From: Bacteroidales bacterium UBA3743 | GTDB lineage: Bacteria > Bacteroidota > Bacteroidia > Bacteroidales > Paludibacteraceae | Length of the DNA: 64,000 bases | NCBI GenBank assembly: GCA_002371265.1 | Contig: DFGT01000019.1 | Location: 1-64,000 of the forward strand | Direction of reading: 5' to 3' | Shown here: positions 17,809 through 26,861 of the stretch, one piece after another | How the letters are laid out: each line of letters starts with the position of its first letter | How positions within the stretch are numbered: the stretch's first letter is position 1 | Program-made: the position numbers and the translations under genes | The notes under the pieces: generated by a model | The model's database searches: none | Told to the model about the DNA's origin: nothing | The model's input: the letters and a program-made list of their open reading frames with translations, nothing else

Positions 17809-19938
17809 ATGAGAAAAAAAATTAATGGAAAAGTTGCGACGGTGATGATCGTCGCTTTGGTGGCAGCTGATTCTTTTGCACAAGATTATTTTGACGAATC
17901 CCAAATCAAAGAACTTGAAGAGGTGTCCATTGTGGCAAAACGCAGTGAGATACGCGAGATGCGTGAGGCTGCAATGCCAGTGTCTGTGGTTTCGGTGAAA
18001 CAACTTGAAGGTACTACTACCAATATTAATGATGCCTTGGCCCGTACGACCGGAGTGACAGTCCGCAACACTGGAGGTGTAGGTAGCGCATCGAGAATTT
18101 CTGTGCGTGGACTTGAGGGCAAAAGAATGGGTATATATATCGACGAAGCGGCGATGGGTCAGTTTAGTGATTATCTTTCGCTCAACGATGTGCCGACTGA
18201 TATGATCGAACGAATTGAAATCTACAAGGGTATTGTGCCATATCGTTTTGGCGGATCAGCTTTGGGTGGAGCGGTAAACGTCGTCACAAAAGAATATCCT
18301 CCCGTCTACCTTGACGCAAGCTATGAAATCGCTTCCTTCAACACTCATAAAGTCAATTCCACTTTCAAACGTACCAATAATAAAACAGGTTTGCAGTTCG
18401 GCCTTGGTGGTGCTTTCGTATATTCTGACAACGACTATAAGATGACTCTCCAAAATCTGAACAACCGTGTGGTGGAGAGAAATCATGACGCTTATAGGAA
18501 GATAATGGGTGGTGGTTCTCTCAAGGCTACAAAATGGTATTTTGATGAGGCCAAACTCGAACTTATCTATATGAACAACAAAAAGGAGATTCAGGGTATA
18601 GACTTTGACATCAGAGAGGCTTACTCACATGGTCAGGCTGGAATCGCAGCTATCACTCTAAAAAAAGATGATTTCATTGCTGATGGACTAGATTTTGATT
18701 TTGATGCCAGCTACAGTTACGGACAGAATGGTCTTTGTGACAAAGCTCCATATCGTTATGACTGGGATGGAAACCGCTATAACTCAGTGTCGGCTTATGG
18801 TGGTGAACAAGGAACTTATGCTTCTGATTCTGATAACAGAACGAAGGATCTTGTGTCGAAACTTAATCTCAATTATCTGCTGAACAAACATAACTCGTTC
18901 AATCTCAACCTCTATGGTACGCGTACTCGTCAGAATCCAAAAAATGAGTTGATGGATCTTTCATTCGGATATGAAACGAATTTCCCGAGCAAAATGTCGA
19001 GCTTCACAACAGGTTTCTCATACGACCTTACTTTGCTTAACGGTAAGTTTATGAGCGCCACGACAATCAAGCATTTCTTCTTCTCGTCCCAAACCAAGGT
19101 GCTTGAACATACTTTCATCAACAGTCCCGTCGACGTGGATACGAAAAAGAACTATTGGGGAGGAAGCGAGTCGTTGCGATATAAATTCAACAAAAAGTTG
19201 ATGGCGAAGGCATCGTTTAGCTCGGAAGTGAGAATTCCTACTTCAGAAGAACTTGTGGGTAATGGCTATTCCATATTGCCTGCCACAGATCTTGAGCCTG
19301 AACGTTGTAATGGTCTGAACGCTGGTATGATATACAGACGTCAGAACAAATTCGGATTCTTCGAAGCGGAAGTCGGTTATTTCTTTAACGACCTGCACGA
19401 TATGATCAGATACCAGGCTGACATGATTCCGACAATGGCACGATATGCCAACTTTGGAACGGTCCGCTCTAAAGGTGTTGAGCTTGACATAAAGGGAGAT
19501 GCCGCTCCAATACTTTATTTGTATGCCAATGCAACTTTCCAGGATCTCCGTGATCATCGTGAACATGAGAACGGATCGGAAGCAGCTAATCCGACTTACA
19601 ACAAACGAATGCCTAACATCCCATACATATTGGCGAATGGAGGCTTGGAATTTCATAAGGCAAATCTTTTCGGAGGCGAGAACCAAAACAGCCGTTTCCT
19701 TGTGGATGCTTCATATATACATGAATATTTCTACGATTTTGAGATGAGCAAATATCAGGATAGAAAGATACCGTCGTCTTTCACTATCGACGCAGGACTT
19801 GAACATAGTTTCAAGGACGACAGTTTTATCCTTTCATTCAAAGTGAAAAATCTGACGGACAAAATCGTCTATTCAGAGTTGAACAGACCGTTGCCCGGAA
19901 GAAATTTCTCATTTAAGATTAGATATGTAATGAAATAA
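17809..19938 (+). CDS. TonB-dependent outer-membrane receptor
   Basis: The start at 17809 gives MRKKINGK, a hydrophobic stretch and a SFAQ cleavage site, a clear signal peptide; the upstream in-frame ATG lies inside the methyltransferase gene. The mature protein begins with a short acidic segment, then the plug domain (VSVVSVKQLEG, NDALARTTGVTVR, SRISVRGLEGKRMGIYIDE, IERIEIYKGIVPYRFGGSALGGAVNVVTK in sections). A 22-strand-type barrel follows and ends in an aromatic strand, SFKIRYVMK. At ~709 residues it is the length of siderophore, haem or vitamin receptors. There is no SusC-type N-terminal extension and no SusD neighbour, so a glycan substrate is unlikely. Its partner is the downstream lipoprotein. 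Confidence 0.9.
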   Translation: MRKKINGKVATVMIVALVAADSFAQDYFDESQIKELEEVSIVAKRSEIREMREAAMPVSVVSVKQLEGTTTNINDALARTTGVTVRNTGGVGSASRISVRGLEGKRMGIYIDEAAMGQFSDYLSLNDVPTDMIERIEIYKGIVPYRFGGSALGGAVNVVTKEYPPVYLDASYEIASFNTHKVNSTFKRTNNKTGLQFGLGGAFVYSDNDYKMTLQNLNNRVVERNHDAYRKIMGGGSLKATKWYFDEAKLELIYMNNKKEIQGIDFDIREAYSHGQAGIAAITLKKDDFIADGLDFDFDASYSYGQNGLCDKAPYRYDWDGNRYNSVSAYGGEQGTYASDSDNRTKDLVSKLNLNYLLNKHNSFNLNLYGTRTRQNPKNELMDLSFGYETNFPSKMSSFTTGFSYDLTLLNGKFMSATTIKHFFFSSQTKVLEHTFINSPVDVDTKKNYWGGSESLRYKFNKKLMAKASFSSEVRIPTSEELVGNGYSILPATDLEPERCNGLNAGMIYRRQNKFGFFEAEVGYFFNDLHDMIRYQADMIPTMARYANFGTVRSKGVELDIKGDAAPILYLYANATFQDLRDHREHENGSEAANPTYNKRMPNIPYILANGGLEFHKANLFGGENQNSRFLVDASYIHEYFYDFEMSKYQDRKIPSSFTIDAGLEHSFKDDSFILSFKVKNLTDKIVYSELNRPLPGRNFSFKIRYVMK

Positions 19939-19950
19939 AGTATAAAAACT

Positions 19951-21171
19951 ATGAAAATGAAAAAAGCGTTTTATCTATTTTTAGCTGCATTCGCAACTGT
20001 GTTCTCATCATGCGATGACGACGACAATGATGGCACATCTTCTTCTGGAAAAATTCTTTTTTCCACAACGGTGACTAATCCTGCTGGTGATAGCGGAAGC
20101 GGATATCTGCAGACAATTAGCGAATTGGGTGGTGGTGCCAACTACGACAACTATAATGCTATTTCTCTTGGCTTTGGCTCGTATCCATGTGTGTGCGAAA
20201 GTGGAAACATCTACGTCTTCCCTGATTATATGGGTGGATCAAAGTTGGAGTTGAAAAAATACGTTCTTAATAGTTCTAATCAGCTTGAACTTAAGGGAAC
20301 AATGCCGCTTCCTGCAAATTCGAGTGCCGCTATTGTTGTTGAGGCTAACAGCAAGAAGGCATACGTATGTTGCCAGAGTCTGGATCTTATCATCGTCTTC
20401 AATCCTGAGACTATGACAGAGATTTCAAGAATAGATGTCTCTTCGTTCCGTAACGAGGGCGTGTCTGCATATCCAGGTGCGTTATGTATCAGAGATAATA
20501 TTCTATATGTCACATTGGAGCAGTATAATTCACAGTGGATGCCAGTTGAGAACAGTGTGGAATTGGCTCTTTACAATGTGTCGGACGACAGCTTCATCAA
20601 ACGTATACGTAACACGTCACTTGGCTACTGTGGACCATCACGTCCTATTGACAACCAATCAATTTTCGTGGATGAGAACGGAGATATGTACATCAATTGC
20701 GTCGGCTCTTTCGGATATATTCCAGGTTTGGACGCTGGTATAGCTCGAATCAAAAAGGGTGAGACTGAAATAGATGAAAGCTACAAATTCAATTTGAGTA
20801 GTGCGACGGTGGAAGGTTTGCCATGTAATCTTAATATGATCGGTAAGTGCCAGTATACATCAAATGGCATTATGTACGGCTATGGTTATGCTATTGGGCT
20901 TGATCCTGAGAACACTAATACATTCACTGCGCGTACAGGTGTGCCAGTGGTTGTGGATCTTAATAAGAAGACTGTGAAGGTAATCAAGGGGCTTCCTCTT
21001 ACTAACGGACATGGTATGGCTATGGGAATTCATAAAGGTAAGATTGTTTATGGTTCTGCCAACGACTCATATAATGGATTCTGCACTTATGATCCTGTGA
21101 CTGGAGACATTGAGACGAAGGCAATTACTGTCACTGGATTCCCTTCGTTCTTCTACAGCTTTGAGAAATAA
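19951..21171 (+). CDS. Surface lipoprotein, DUF4374/XusB-like beta-propeller candidate
   Basis: The 406-residue protein has a lipobox ending FSSC followed by DDDDND, the acidic +2 to +6 pattern of surface-exported Bacteroidetes lipoproteins. The mature part has repeated blade-like strands (GNIYVFPDYMGG, KKAYVCCQSLDLIIVFNPET, ILYVTLEQYN, GDMYINCVGS, GKIVYGSAND), suggesting a beta-propeller. It lies 12 nt after the TonB-dependent receptor gene. This resembles the XusA/XusB receptor-lipoprotein pair for foreign siderophores in Bacteroides thetaiotaomicron, although no XusC-like PepSY gene follows. The assignment to DUF4374 is from memory of the family's architecture and should be checked by profile search. 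Confidence 0.6.
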   Translation: MKMKKAFYLFLAAFATVFSSCDDDDNDGTSSSGKILFSTTVTNPAGDSGSGYLQTISELGGGANYDNYNAISLGFGSYPCVCESGNIYVFPDYMGGSKLELKKYVLNSSNQLELKGTMPLPANSSAAIVVEANSKKAYVCCQSLDLIIVFNPETMTEISRIDVSSFRNEGVSAYPGALCIRDNILYVTLEQYNSQWMPVENSVELALYNVSDDSFIKRIRNTSLGYCGPSRPIDNQSIFVDENGDMYINCVGSFGYIPGLDAGIARIKKGETEIDESYKFNLSSATVEGLPCNLNMIGKCQYTSNGIMYGYGYAIGLDPENTNTFTARTGVPVVVDLNKKTVKVIKGLPLTNGHGMAMGIHKGKIVYGSANDSYNGFCTYDPVTGDIETKAITVTGFPSFFYSFEK

Positions 21172-21194
21172 TCTCTCATAATTATTTATGTTGA

Positions 21195-21232
21195 AAAAAA
21201 GGACGCATCACAATTAAAGTGGTGCGTCCCTT
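21195..21232. terminator. Shared terminator between convergent lipoprotein and decarboxylase genes
   Basis: An 11-bp stem GGACGCATCAC (21201-21211) / GTGGTGCGTCC (21219-21229) is preceded by seven A. Read on the minus strand this gives a T-run, so it is strongest for the decarboxylase gene, but it may stop both transcripts. Confidence 0.75.
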
Positions 21233-21254
21233 TGAATTTTATGCTTGAAATTGT

Positions 21255-22646
21255 TTAGTAGCCCAAAATCTTCAGCATCGACTTGTAGCTCTGCTCTTTA
21301 GCGAACAGCTTAGTCGTGTATTCTCCGTTCTCGTCGCGGTCGATCACAACAATCTTCGGAGCTGGAATCAAACAGTGCTTTATTCCACCGTATCCGCTCA
21401 AAGCCTCCTGGTATGCTCCCATGTTGAAGAATCCGACGAATAGTTCATCCACATCTTTCATCTTAGGAAGGAAGATAGCGTTTGAGTGAACCTCCGCGTT
21501 GTAGAAATCCTCGCTGTCGCAAGTCAAACCTCCGAGATGGACACGCTCATATTCCTTGTCCCAGTTGTTGATTGCAAGGAATGGAAAACGTTGGTTGATA
21601 GCCCATGTGTCTGGCATGGTAGTGATGAACGAGCTGTCGATCATATTCCATTTCTCTCGGTCGTTCTGTTGCTTTTGGTTGACGATGGAGTAGAGGATAG
21701 CTCCGCTTTCTCCGACAGTGTATGAACCGAACTCTGTGAATAGGTTTGGCTCTGGCACACCCGCCTGACGACATGCGTTCTGCACTTGAGTCACGATCTC
21801 CTCTATCATATACTCATATTCGTAGGAGAAGTCCATGTGTGTCTGGATAGGCAGACCGCCTCCGATGTTCAGACTGTCCAGCTCTGGACATACTTTCTTC
21901 AACTCGATATACATGTTGACACCTTTGTTCAACTCGTTCCAGTAGTACGAAGTGTCGCGGATACCGGTGTTGATGAAGAAGTGCAGCATTTTAAGCTTCA
22001 CCTGCGGATTGTTCTGGATCTTCTGTTTGTAGTAAGGAATCAAATCACTGTATCTAATTCCAAGACGGGATGTATAGAAATCGAATTTAGGCTCTTCCTC
22101 ACTCGCCATACGCATACCCACCTGGATTGGCTTGTCGAATCCATCAAGCAAAAGATCAAGCTCAAACTTATTGTCGAGGATCGGAATGACGTTGGTGAAA
22201 CCATCATTGATGATCCTTTGAATGTTCTCAACATATTGCGGACGTTTGAATCCGTTGCAAAGAATGAACCTGTCTTTAGGCAAATGACCTTGCTCGGCAA
22301 GTGCTTCAAGAAGGAATATATCAAATGCGGATGATGTCTCAAGGTTGACACCCTGTTTAAGCACCGTCTCCATCACAAAAGAGAAATGAGAACTTTTGGT
22401 ACAGTAACAATAGTTGTATGTGCCTTGATAATCAACCTTTGCCATAGCAACATTGAACATTCTGCGAGCGTGCTGAATGTGGTTTGCGATTGCCGGAAGA
22501 TATGAAATTCTCAACGGAGTGCCGTACTGTTTGATTATGTCCATTAGAGGAATACCGTGCCATTGAAGCTGGTTGTCCTCCACATTGAACTCTTCGTTAG
22601 GGAACTCAAACGACTGCTCAATCAAATCAATGTACTTGTTTTTCAT
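21255..22646 (-). CDS. speA: Fold-type III PLP-dependent decarboxylase, arginine decarboxylase (SpeA-like) of the short Bacteroidetes type
   Basis: It probably decarboxylates arginine to agmatine for polyamine synthesis in the cytoplasm. The 463-residue enzyme has the alanine-racemase-like PLP barrel, with the Schiff-base Lys84 in YCTKSSHF, the glycine-rich phosphate-binding GGGLPIQ and LFTEFGSYTV. The C-terminal beta domain includes GGLTCDSEDFYN, with the Cys expected to act at the substrate site, and FFNMGAYQEAL. It is much shorter than the ~630-residue E. coli enzyme. The same compact form occurs across Bacteroidetes and is usually annotated as arginine decarboxylase. Substrate specificity is therefore by family convention; a related diamine or carboxynorspermidine activity cannot be excluded. 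It is monocistronic. Confidence 0.75.
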   Translation of the reverse strand: MKNKYIDLIEQSFEFPNEEFNVEDNQLQWHGIPLMDIIKQYGTPLRISYLPAIANHIQHARRMFNVAMAKVDYQGTYNYCYCTKSSHFSFVMETVLKQGVNLETSSAFDIFLLEALAEQGHLPKDRFILCNGFKRPQYVENIQRIINDGFTNVIPILDNKFELDLLLDGFDKPIQVGMRMASEEEPKFDFYTSRLGIRYSDLIPYYKQKIQNNPQVKLKMLHFFINTGIRDTSYYWNELNKGVNMYIELKKVCPELDSLNIGGGLPIQTHMDFSYEYEYMIEEIVTQVQNACRQAGVPEPNLFTEFGSYTVGESGAILYSIVNQKQQNDREKWNMIDSSFITTMPDTWAINQRFPFLAINNWDKEYERVHLGGLTCDSEDFYNAEVHSNAIFLPKMKDVDELFVGFFNMGAYQEALSGYGGIKHCLIPAPKIVVIDRDENGEYTTKLFAKEQSYKSMLKILGY

Positions 22647-22673
22647 CTCTTTTGTCTTTTCAAATAATAATTT

Positions 22674-22721
22674 AACTCACTTGGATTGATGAAATTTTGC
22701 AGATCCAACTCACTTGGATTG
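22674..22721 (-). repeat. Two direct 15-bp repeats in the speA upstream region
   Basis: AACTCACTTGGATTG occurs at 22674-22688 and 22707-22721, exactly 33 bp apart (about three helical turns). Both copies lie between the -7 box at 22745-22752 (TAAATTTG on the minus strand) and the start codon at 22646. They may be an operator or leader element, or a simple duplication. Confidence 0.5.
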
Positions 22722-22837
22722 GAACTGTTTTTTGAAATTCGCTGCAAATTTATAAGCATTTTTCGATTTTTATCCTTTTATCCCAATAAATAACATCAAT
22801 ATTTTGTAATTTTGAATAAATTCTAAATGATTTACAT

Positions 22838-23689
22838 ATGTCGTTCACTATCAATTTTGGAAAATGCGGATTGCGTAGTTTTGACAAACCCGTTGTGATG
22901 GGAATACTTAATGCCACCCCTGATTCTTTTTTTGCAGGTAGCAGGGCAAACAGTGATTCGGAAATATTACATAGAGCCGAACAGTTGGTGACTGAGGGTG
23001 CTCAAATGGTTGATATCGGTGGGTTTAGCACGCGTCCAGGTGCTGTTGAGGTCAGTGAAGCGGAGGAGTTGGATAGAGTCTGCAATGCGGTGTCTCTAGT
23101 CAGAAAACAATTCCCTGATATCATCATTTCTGTAGATACATTCAGGTCTTCTGTGGCGAAAGAGTCCGTTGTTTCTTGTGGAGCCGACGTGATAAATGAT
23201 ATTTCTGCAGGAGCTTTGGATGATAATCTTTTTTCGACGGTGGCTGAACTTGGTGTGCCATATATATTGATGCATAGTCTGGGAAATAGTGTCTCAGCGC
23301 AGCAGTTAGAGTATGCCTATACTGATTTCATGGGTGATGTGATCAAGTTTTTTGCTGATAAGATAGACAAGTTGCGTCTGCTTGGTGTGAAGGACATCAT
23401 TGTGGATCCAGGATTCGGATTCTCCAAGACGATGGAGCAGAATTATAAATTGTTGGCGAATCTGAAGAGTTTTGAGATTTTTAAGTTGCCGGTTTTGGTG
23501 GGAGTCTCACGTAAGAGAATGGCTTGGCAGGTGGCTGAGACCACGATTGAGGAGAGCCTGAATGCCACAACCGCGATCAATACTCTGGCATTGTCCACTG
23601 GCATGACGGATATCTTACGCGTCCACGATGTGAAAGCGGCTGTTGAGGCAGTGAAAATCTGGGAAAAAATGCTAAATTCTAAATGCTAA
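22838..23689 (+). CDS. folP: Dihydropteroate synthase
   Basis: The enzyme joins dihydropterin pyrophosphate and p-aminobenzoate in folate synthesis. The 283-residue TIM barrel has all expected motifs: GILNATPDSFF, VDIGGFSTRPG, ISVDTFRSSVA, DVINDISAG, VDPGFGFSKT, LVGVSRKRM and RVHDV. TAATTTTG at 22807-22814 is a likely -7 box giving a short leader. The last residues (KMLNSKC) and the stop codon are encoded by a tandem 14-bp repeat that begins a repetitive element, so the original C-terminus may have been altered slightly. It is divergent from the speA-like gene. Confidence 0.95.
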   Translation: MSFTINFGKCGLRSFDKPVVMGILNATPDSFFAGSRANSDSEILHRAEQLVTEGAQMVDIGGFSTRPGAVEVSEAEELDRVCNAVSLVRKQFPDIIISVDTFRSSVAKESVVSCGADVINDISAGALDDNLFSTVAELGVPYILMHSLGNSVSAQQLEYAYTDFMGDVIKFFADKIDKLRLLGVKDIIVDPGFGFSKTMEQNYKLLANLKSFEIFKLPVLVGVSRKRMAWQVAETTIEESLNATTAINTLALSTGMTDILRVHDVKAAVEAVKIWEKMLNSKC

Positions 23690-23999
23690 ATTCTAAATTA
23701 ACGTGAGTTCGACGAAATAGGAGATTGTTATAGTTGGAGAAAAATGACAGTTGGAGTGTCATAAATGAGGATTGTTAAGGGCGGAACGCCCTAACCCTCC
23801 CCCCTCCAGTGCGAGCCGAAGGCGAGCACATAAAATTTAATAAAAACACAGAGGCACATAGTTCACAGAGAAAGGCTACGCCTTTTTTATGAGAAAAAGA
23901 GGTGAGGATTCAATCAGAAAGTGGAAAATGATTCGCAGATTACAATTCACCGAACTCACGTTAAATTACTAATTACGCATTACAAATTACGAATTATAA
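23667..23999. repeat. Repetitive element with inverted ends between folP and the djlA-like gene
   Basis: The left edge is a perfect tandem 14-bp repeat (AAATGCTAAATTCT twice, 23667-23694). TTAACGTGAGTTCG at 23698-23711 is repeated inverted at 23951-23964, and the match extends imperfectly inward (17 of 19). Between them are the GC-rich REP-like unit at 23776-23830 and a small terminator-like hairpin (AAAGGC/GCCTTT, 23871-23885, with a T-run). The right edge is an A/T-rich series of ATTAC-type repeats. No reading frame lies inside. It looks like a non-autonomous mobile element or composite intergenic repeat. Confidence 0.5.
23776..23830. repeat. GC-rich REP-like unit, copy 1
   Basis: It reads AAGGGCG then CGCCCT (stem 1), a C-rich linker, and GCGAGCC-GAA-GGCGAGC (stem 2). 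A second version of the same two-stem layout is at 27035-27088. Its base composition is far more GC-rich than its surroundings. Confidence 0.5.
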
Positions 24000-24888
24000 T
24001 CTCATAGGCATGGTTTATCGACTGTGCCTTATTTGTTGCTTTCTTTATCATCTCTTCTCCTTGGTTGGCGAAGAGGTCAGGGTGGTATCTTTTCAGAAGT
24101 TTCTTTTTTTGGCTTTTGATCTCGTCTATGCTAGCCGACGGATCTATTCCCAATGCGGAGTAAGCTTTTTGCAGTTCAGGAGACAGATTTGAGTAGTTTG
24201 TCTTTCTGCTGTTTGAGTAGTTTGTGTTGCTGTTTTCTTTTCTCTTTTTTTCAAATTCCTTCTCAGCTTTTCTTTCAGCCTCATCTTCAAACCATTTGTT
24301 GCGACGCTTCTCAAACTCTTTGTAGTCGCCGAATTTGCCAGCCTTCATACGTTGCCAGAACATCGTTTCAATTTTATTGCAAGTGGTGTACGGCAATCCC
24401 ATGGCTTTGCCGATGATAGAGATGAGTTTTTGCTGGTCGAGTGTAGCCTGACCATCGGCATATGCAAGCGACCACATGCAGATAAGACTCTCTTTTTTAT
24501 ATTGAAAATCGTAGTATTTTAATTTGTCTGATACTTTTTTCTGCAGCTCTTTTACCTTTATCTGTTCTTTGGGGGTTATCCTACTAGCAAAATGATCTGT
24601 TCTGGTATTCGCAGCTGAACCGTCAATTTTTTTGAATGTTTTTAATGCATATTCACGCATCCTCTCTTTTACACCGTCGCCTAAGACATGCAAATCTGGG
24701 GTCAGTTTCACAACTGCAATGAACACGTCCACTACCACATCTTCGAAATAGAATGTGGAACTTTGGAAATTCGAGGAACTTTGAGCTTTCGAAGATTCTT
24801 CATAAGAATCGTTGGTGTCTGACTTAATGGTATCCTTTAAGTAAATATATAATCCGAATATTATTAGGGCAATTAATAGAGCAGCCAT
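23980..24888 (-). CDS. DjlA-like membrane-anchored J-domain protein with TerB-like domain
   Basis: This 302-residue co-chaperone probably recruits DnaK to the inner membrane. An N-terminal transmembrane helix (residues 2-14, AALLIALIIFGLYIY) is followed by a polar linker, then a TerB/DjlA-like helical domain (about 50-190, including MWSLAYADGQATLDQQKLISI in part). Next are a Lys/Glu-rich coiled linker (about 205-230) and a C-terminal J domain. YSALGIDPSAS and the essential HPD of KRYHPDLFAN are visible. The final residues (about IIRNL) and the stop codon fall in the A/T-rich end of the adjacent repetitive element, so the native C-terminus may have been replaced. The specific client process is unknown. 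Confidence 0.8.
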   Translation of the reverse strand: MAALLIALIIFGLYIYLKDTIKSDTNDSYEESSKAQSSSNFQSSTFYFEDVVVDVFIAVVKLTPDLHVLGDGVKERMREYALKTFKKIDGSAANTRTDHFASRITPKEQIKVKELQKKVSDKLKYYDFQYKKESLICMWSLAYADGQATLDQQKLISIIGKAMGLPYTTCNKIETMFWQRMKAGKFGDYKEFEKRRNKWFEDEAERKAEKEFEKKRKENSNTNYSNSRKTNYSNLSPELQKAYSALGIDPSASIDEIKSQKKKLLKRYHPDLFANQGEEMIKKATNKAQSINHAYEIIIRNL

Positions 24889-24931
24889 TTCGTCTCTGTT
24901 TTGCTATTTTATACTCTAAATAAATATCGTC

Positions 24932-25861
24932 TTATTTCACACCTTTGTCTTTCAACCATTTAGCACAATCCTCGTCGCCAAGGTCGGCTGCACGCTTCAT
25001 GCATTCGATCTGCTTGTCTTGTTTTCCCATCTCACCGTAAGCGTTGGCTATTTTGATGAATGCGCTGATGTCGTAAGGAGTAAGCTCAACCACTTTTGTG
25101 AAACAGTTTTCTGCCTTATCTTTCAAGTTGCGGTGAAGGAAAGAGATACCAAGGTTGTAGTGAGCTCGGGCATAACGTGGATTCACTTCGATCGCTTTCT
25201 GATAACAGTCGATGGCATGATCCTCGTCGCCAAGATTGCTATACGACACACCCATGTTGCAGTATGCTTTCTCGTAGTATGGGTTGATTTTCACTGTTTT
25301 GGCATAACACTGTATGGCGGCAGTCTCGTCGTCCATTTGGGAATAAATATTTCCGAGATTATAGTGAGAACCAGCGTCGTCGGGATTGATTTTGATTGCC
25401 GACTCATAACATTTTACAGCATTCTCCAAGTCGCCAAGAGTGGAGTATGCCATAGCGAGGTTGTGCAACGTTGCGGCATCATTTGGATCAAGCTTCACTG
25501 CTCTTTTATAGGCTCCGACAGCCTCCACGGTCTCACCTTGGCTGTTGTATGCGTTTCCAAGATTAAAATAGATGGATGCGTCTACAAGTCCGTTATCAAT
25601 GGCAGCGTCGAAACATTTTATCGCGTCGCCATACATTCCGCTATTCGAATACGCGTTACCCATATTATAATATATGTAAGCGTTACCCGGACTCAAATCC
25701 AAAGCTTTTTTATATGATTTTATCGCATCTCCATATTTTCCTGCGGTGTAATTGTCGTTACCTTGCATAAAGAATGAGTCCGCTGAATCATCAGCAAACG
25801 CAATGCTGGCGAAATTCGTCGCCAATAACACAATAATGGATAAAAATAAGTTCTTTCTCAT
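24932..25861 (-). CDS. Periplasmic tetratricopeptide-repeat protein
   Basis: The start at 25861 begins a signal peptide (MRKNLFLSIIVLL ... IAFA); an ATG 36 nt earlier would place 12 polar residues in front of it. The mature ~285 residues are an almost uninterrupted array of about eight TPRs with the standard GNAY/YNLG and A-x-x-x-Y/F spacing (YYNMGNAYSNSGMYGDAIKC, YFNLGNAYNSQGETVEAV, LHNLAMAYSTLGDLENAV and so on). TPR arrays bind partner proteins, and no enzymatic domain is present. It lies 43 nt upstream of the J-domain gene on the same strand and may be co-transcribed with it. Confidence 0.85.
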   Translation of the reverse strand: MRKNLFLSIIVLLATNFASIAFADDSADSFFMQGNDNYTAGKYGDAIKSYKKALDLSPGNAYIYYNMGNAYSNSGMYGDAIKCFDAAIDNGLVDASIYFNLGNAYNSQGETVEAVGAYKRAVKLDPNDAATLHNLAMAYSTLGDLENAVKCYESAIKINPDDAGSHYNLGNIYSQMDDETAAIQCYAKTVKINPYYEKAYCNMGVSYSNLGDEDHAIDCYQKAIEVNPRYARAHYNLGISFLHRNLKDKAENCFTKVVELTPYDISAFIKIANAYGEMGKQDKQIECMKRAADLGDEDCAKWLKDKGVK

Positions 25862-25973
25862 ATCCACAAAAATATAATATTTTGCAGATTGAAACAATTA
25901 TTTGAGAATTTTTCTCAAAAATCTTTTTCCCGAATCGGAGGACAGAAGCGCATTTAAATTATGACGGATTCAT

Positions 25974-26696
25974 TTAAAATATGAAATCCTTGATGATGTA
26001 GAATAGAATGGGCACCAGCAGCGACGGGAGAAGATTCACCGTCTTACAATCTTTTATGCCAAGAATGCTCAGTCCGGAGCATAGAATCAACACACCGCCG
26101 ACTATAGTCAGCTCTGTCCTCATCGGATCGGGCATTCCGTCGCCGCAGAAATATCCGAGGCTATAGAAAATGCTTTGCCAGCAGAAGAGCATTGGCGCGG
26201 CAAGAAGCATTATCCATCCGTAAGACGCTGCAAGCACCGCTGAAGTCACGAGGTCCAGCGTCGCATTGGTAAATAAAAATGTGTTGGCAGACTCGCCTAA
26301 AGCCCATCCGTGGGAAGGGGAGAGGGCGGAAAGCACTGGTCCGACGATGCTGAACGTACCGATCGCATAAAGCAGAAATCCGGTCATGAGACCCTGCAGG
26401 GCATTCTTTTCATTGCCGGATTTTTCGTTTAATCTTGCATTTGCTCTGTCTATTTTCCCTTGAAAGTCCAACCATGTGCCGACGACGCCTCCGATTGCGA
26501 GGCTGGCTATAAACAGCACAGGATACTCACTCTTCGACATGTTTGGAATGACAGCGTTCATTCCGAGCACGAGACATGCGAGTCCGAGAGCGTTGAAAAG
26601 TGCAGACTTATATTTCTCTTTTATTCCGGTGCCAAAAGAAGCACCCAGAGCACCACCAATGAGAATTGTTGTGGCGTTAACAATTGATCCGAGCAT
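25974..26696 (-). CDS. DUF554-family membrane protein
   Basis: The start at 26696 gives MLGSIVNATTILIGGALGA, the characteristic DUF554 beginning; a longer in-frame start would run over the probable -7 box TACTTTTG at 26714-26721. The 240-residue protein has about seven hydrophobic helices and the family motifs G-x-x-x-G in the first helix, ALGLACLVLGMNAV, GGVVGTWLDF and FLLYAIGTFSIVGP. DUF554 proteins (YdfK-like) are inner-membrane proteins of unknown transport or sensing function. It stands alone on the minus strand, 77 nt before the TPR gene's signal-peptide region, with no strong clue to its role. Confidence 0.8.
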   Translation of the reverse strand: MLGSIVNATTILIGGALGASFGTGIKEKYKSALFNALGLACLVLGMNAVIPNMSKSEYPVLFIASLAIGGVVGTWLDFQGKIDRANARLNEKSGNEKNALQGLMTGFLLYAIGTFSIVGPVLSALSPSHGWALGESANTFLFTNATLDLVTSAVLAASYGWIMLLAAPMLFCWQSIFYSLGYFCGDGMPDPMRTELTIVGGVLILCSGLSILGIKDCKTVNLLPSLLVPILFYIIKDFIF

Positions 26697-26861
26697 TTGA
26701 TGTAAATTTGTGGCAAAAGTAGTCAAAATAAGTTGTTCGCCATTATTGAATTGTGAAAATCTCAATAATTATAATAAATCACGAAATCAAATGGAACACA
26801 CAAAAATGGAATGGAACACATAATATTGAATAAATCGATACAAAAATCGAATAAACCGACA

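Noticed and set aside
23667..23999. Possible CRISPR array, because of the short repeats
   Set aside because: Repeats are tandem or inverted, of differing length and without regular spacers; no cas genes are nearby.
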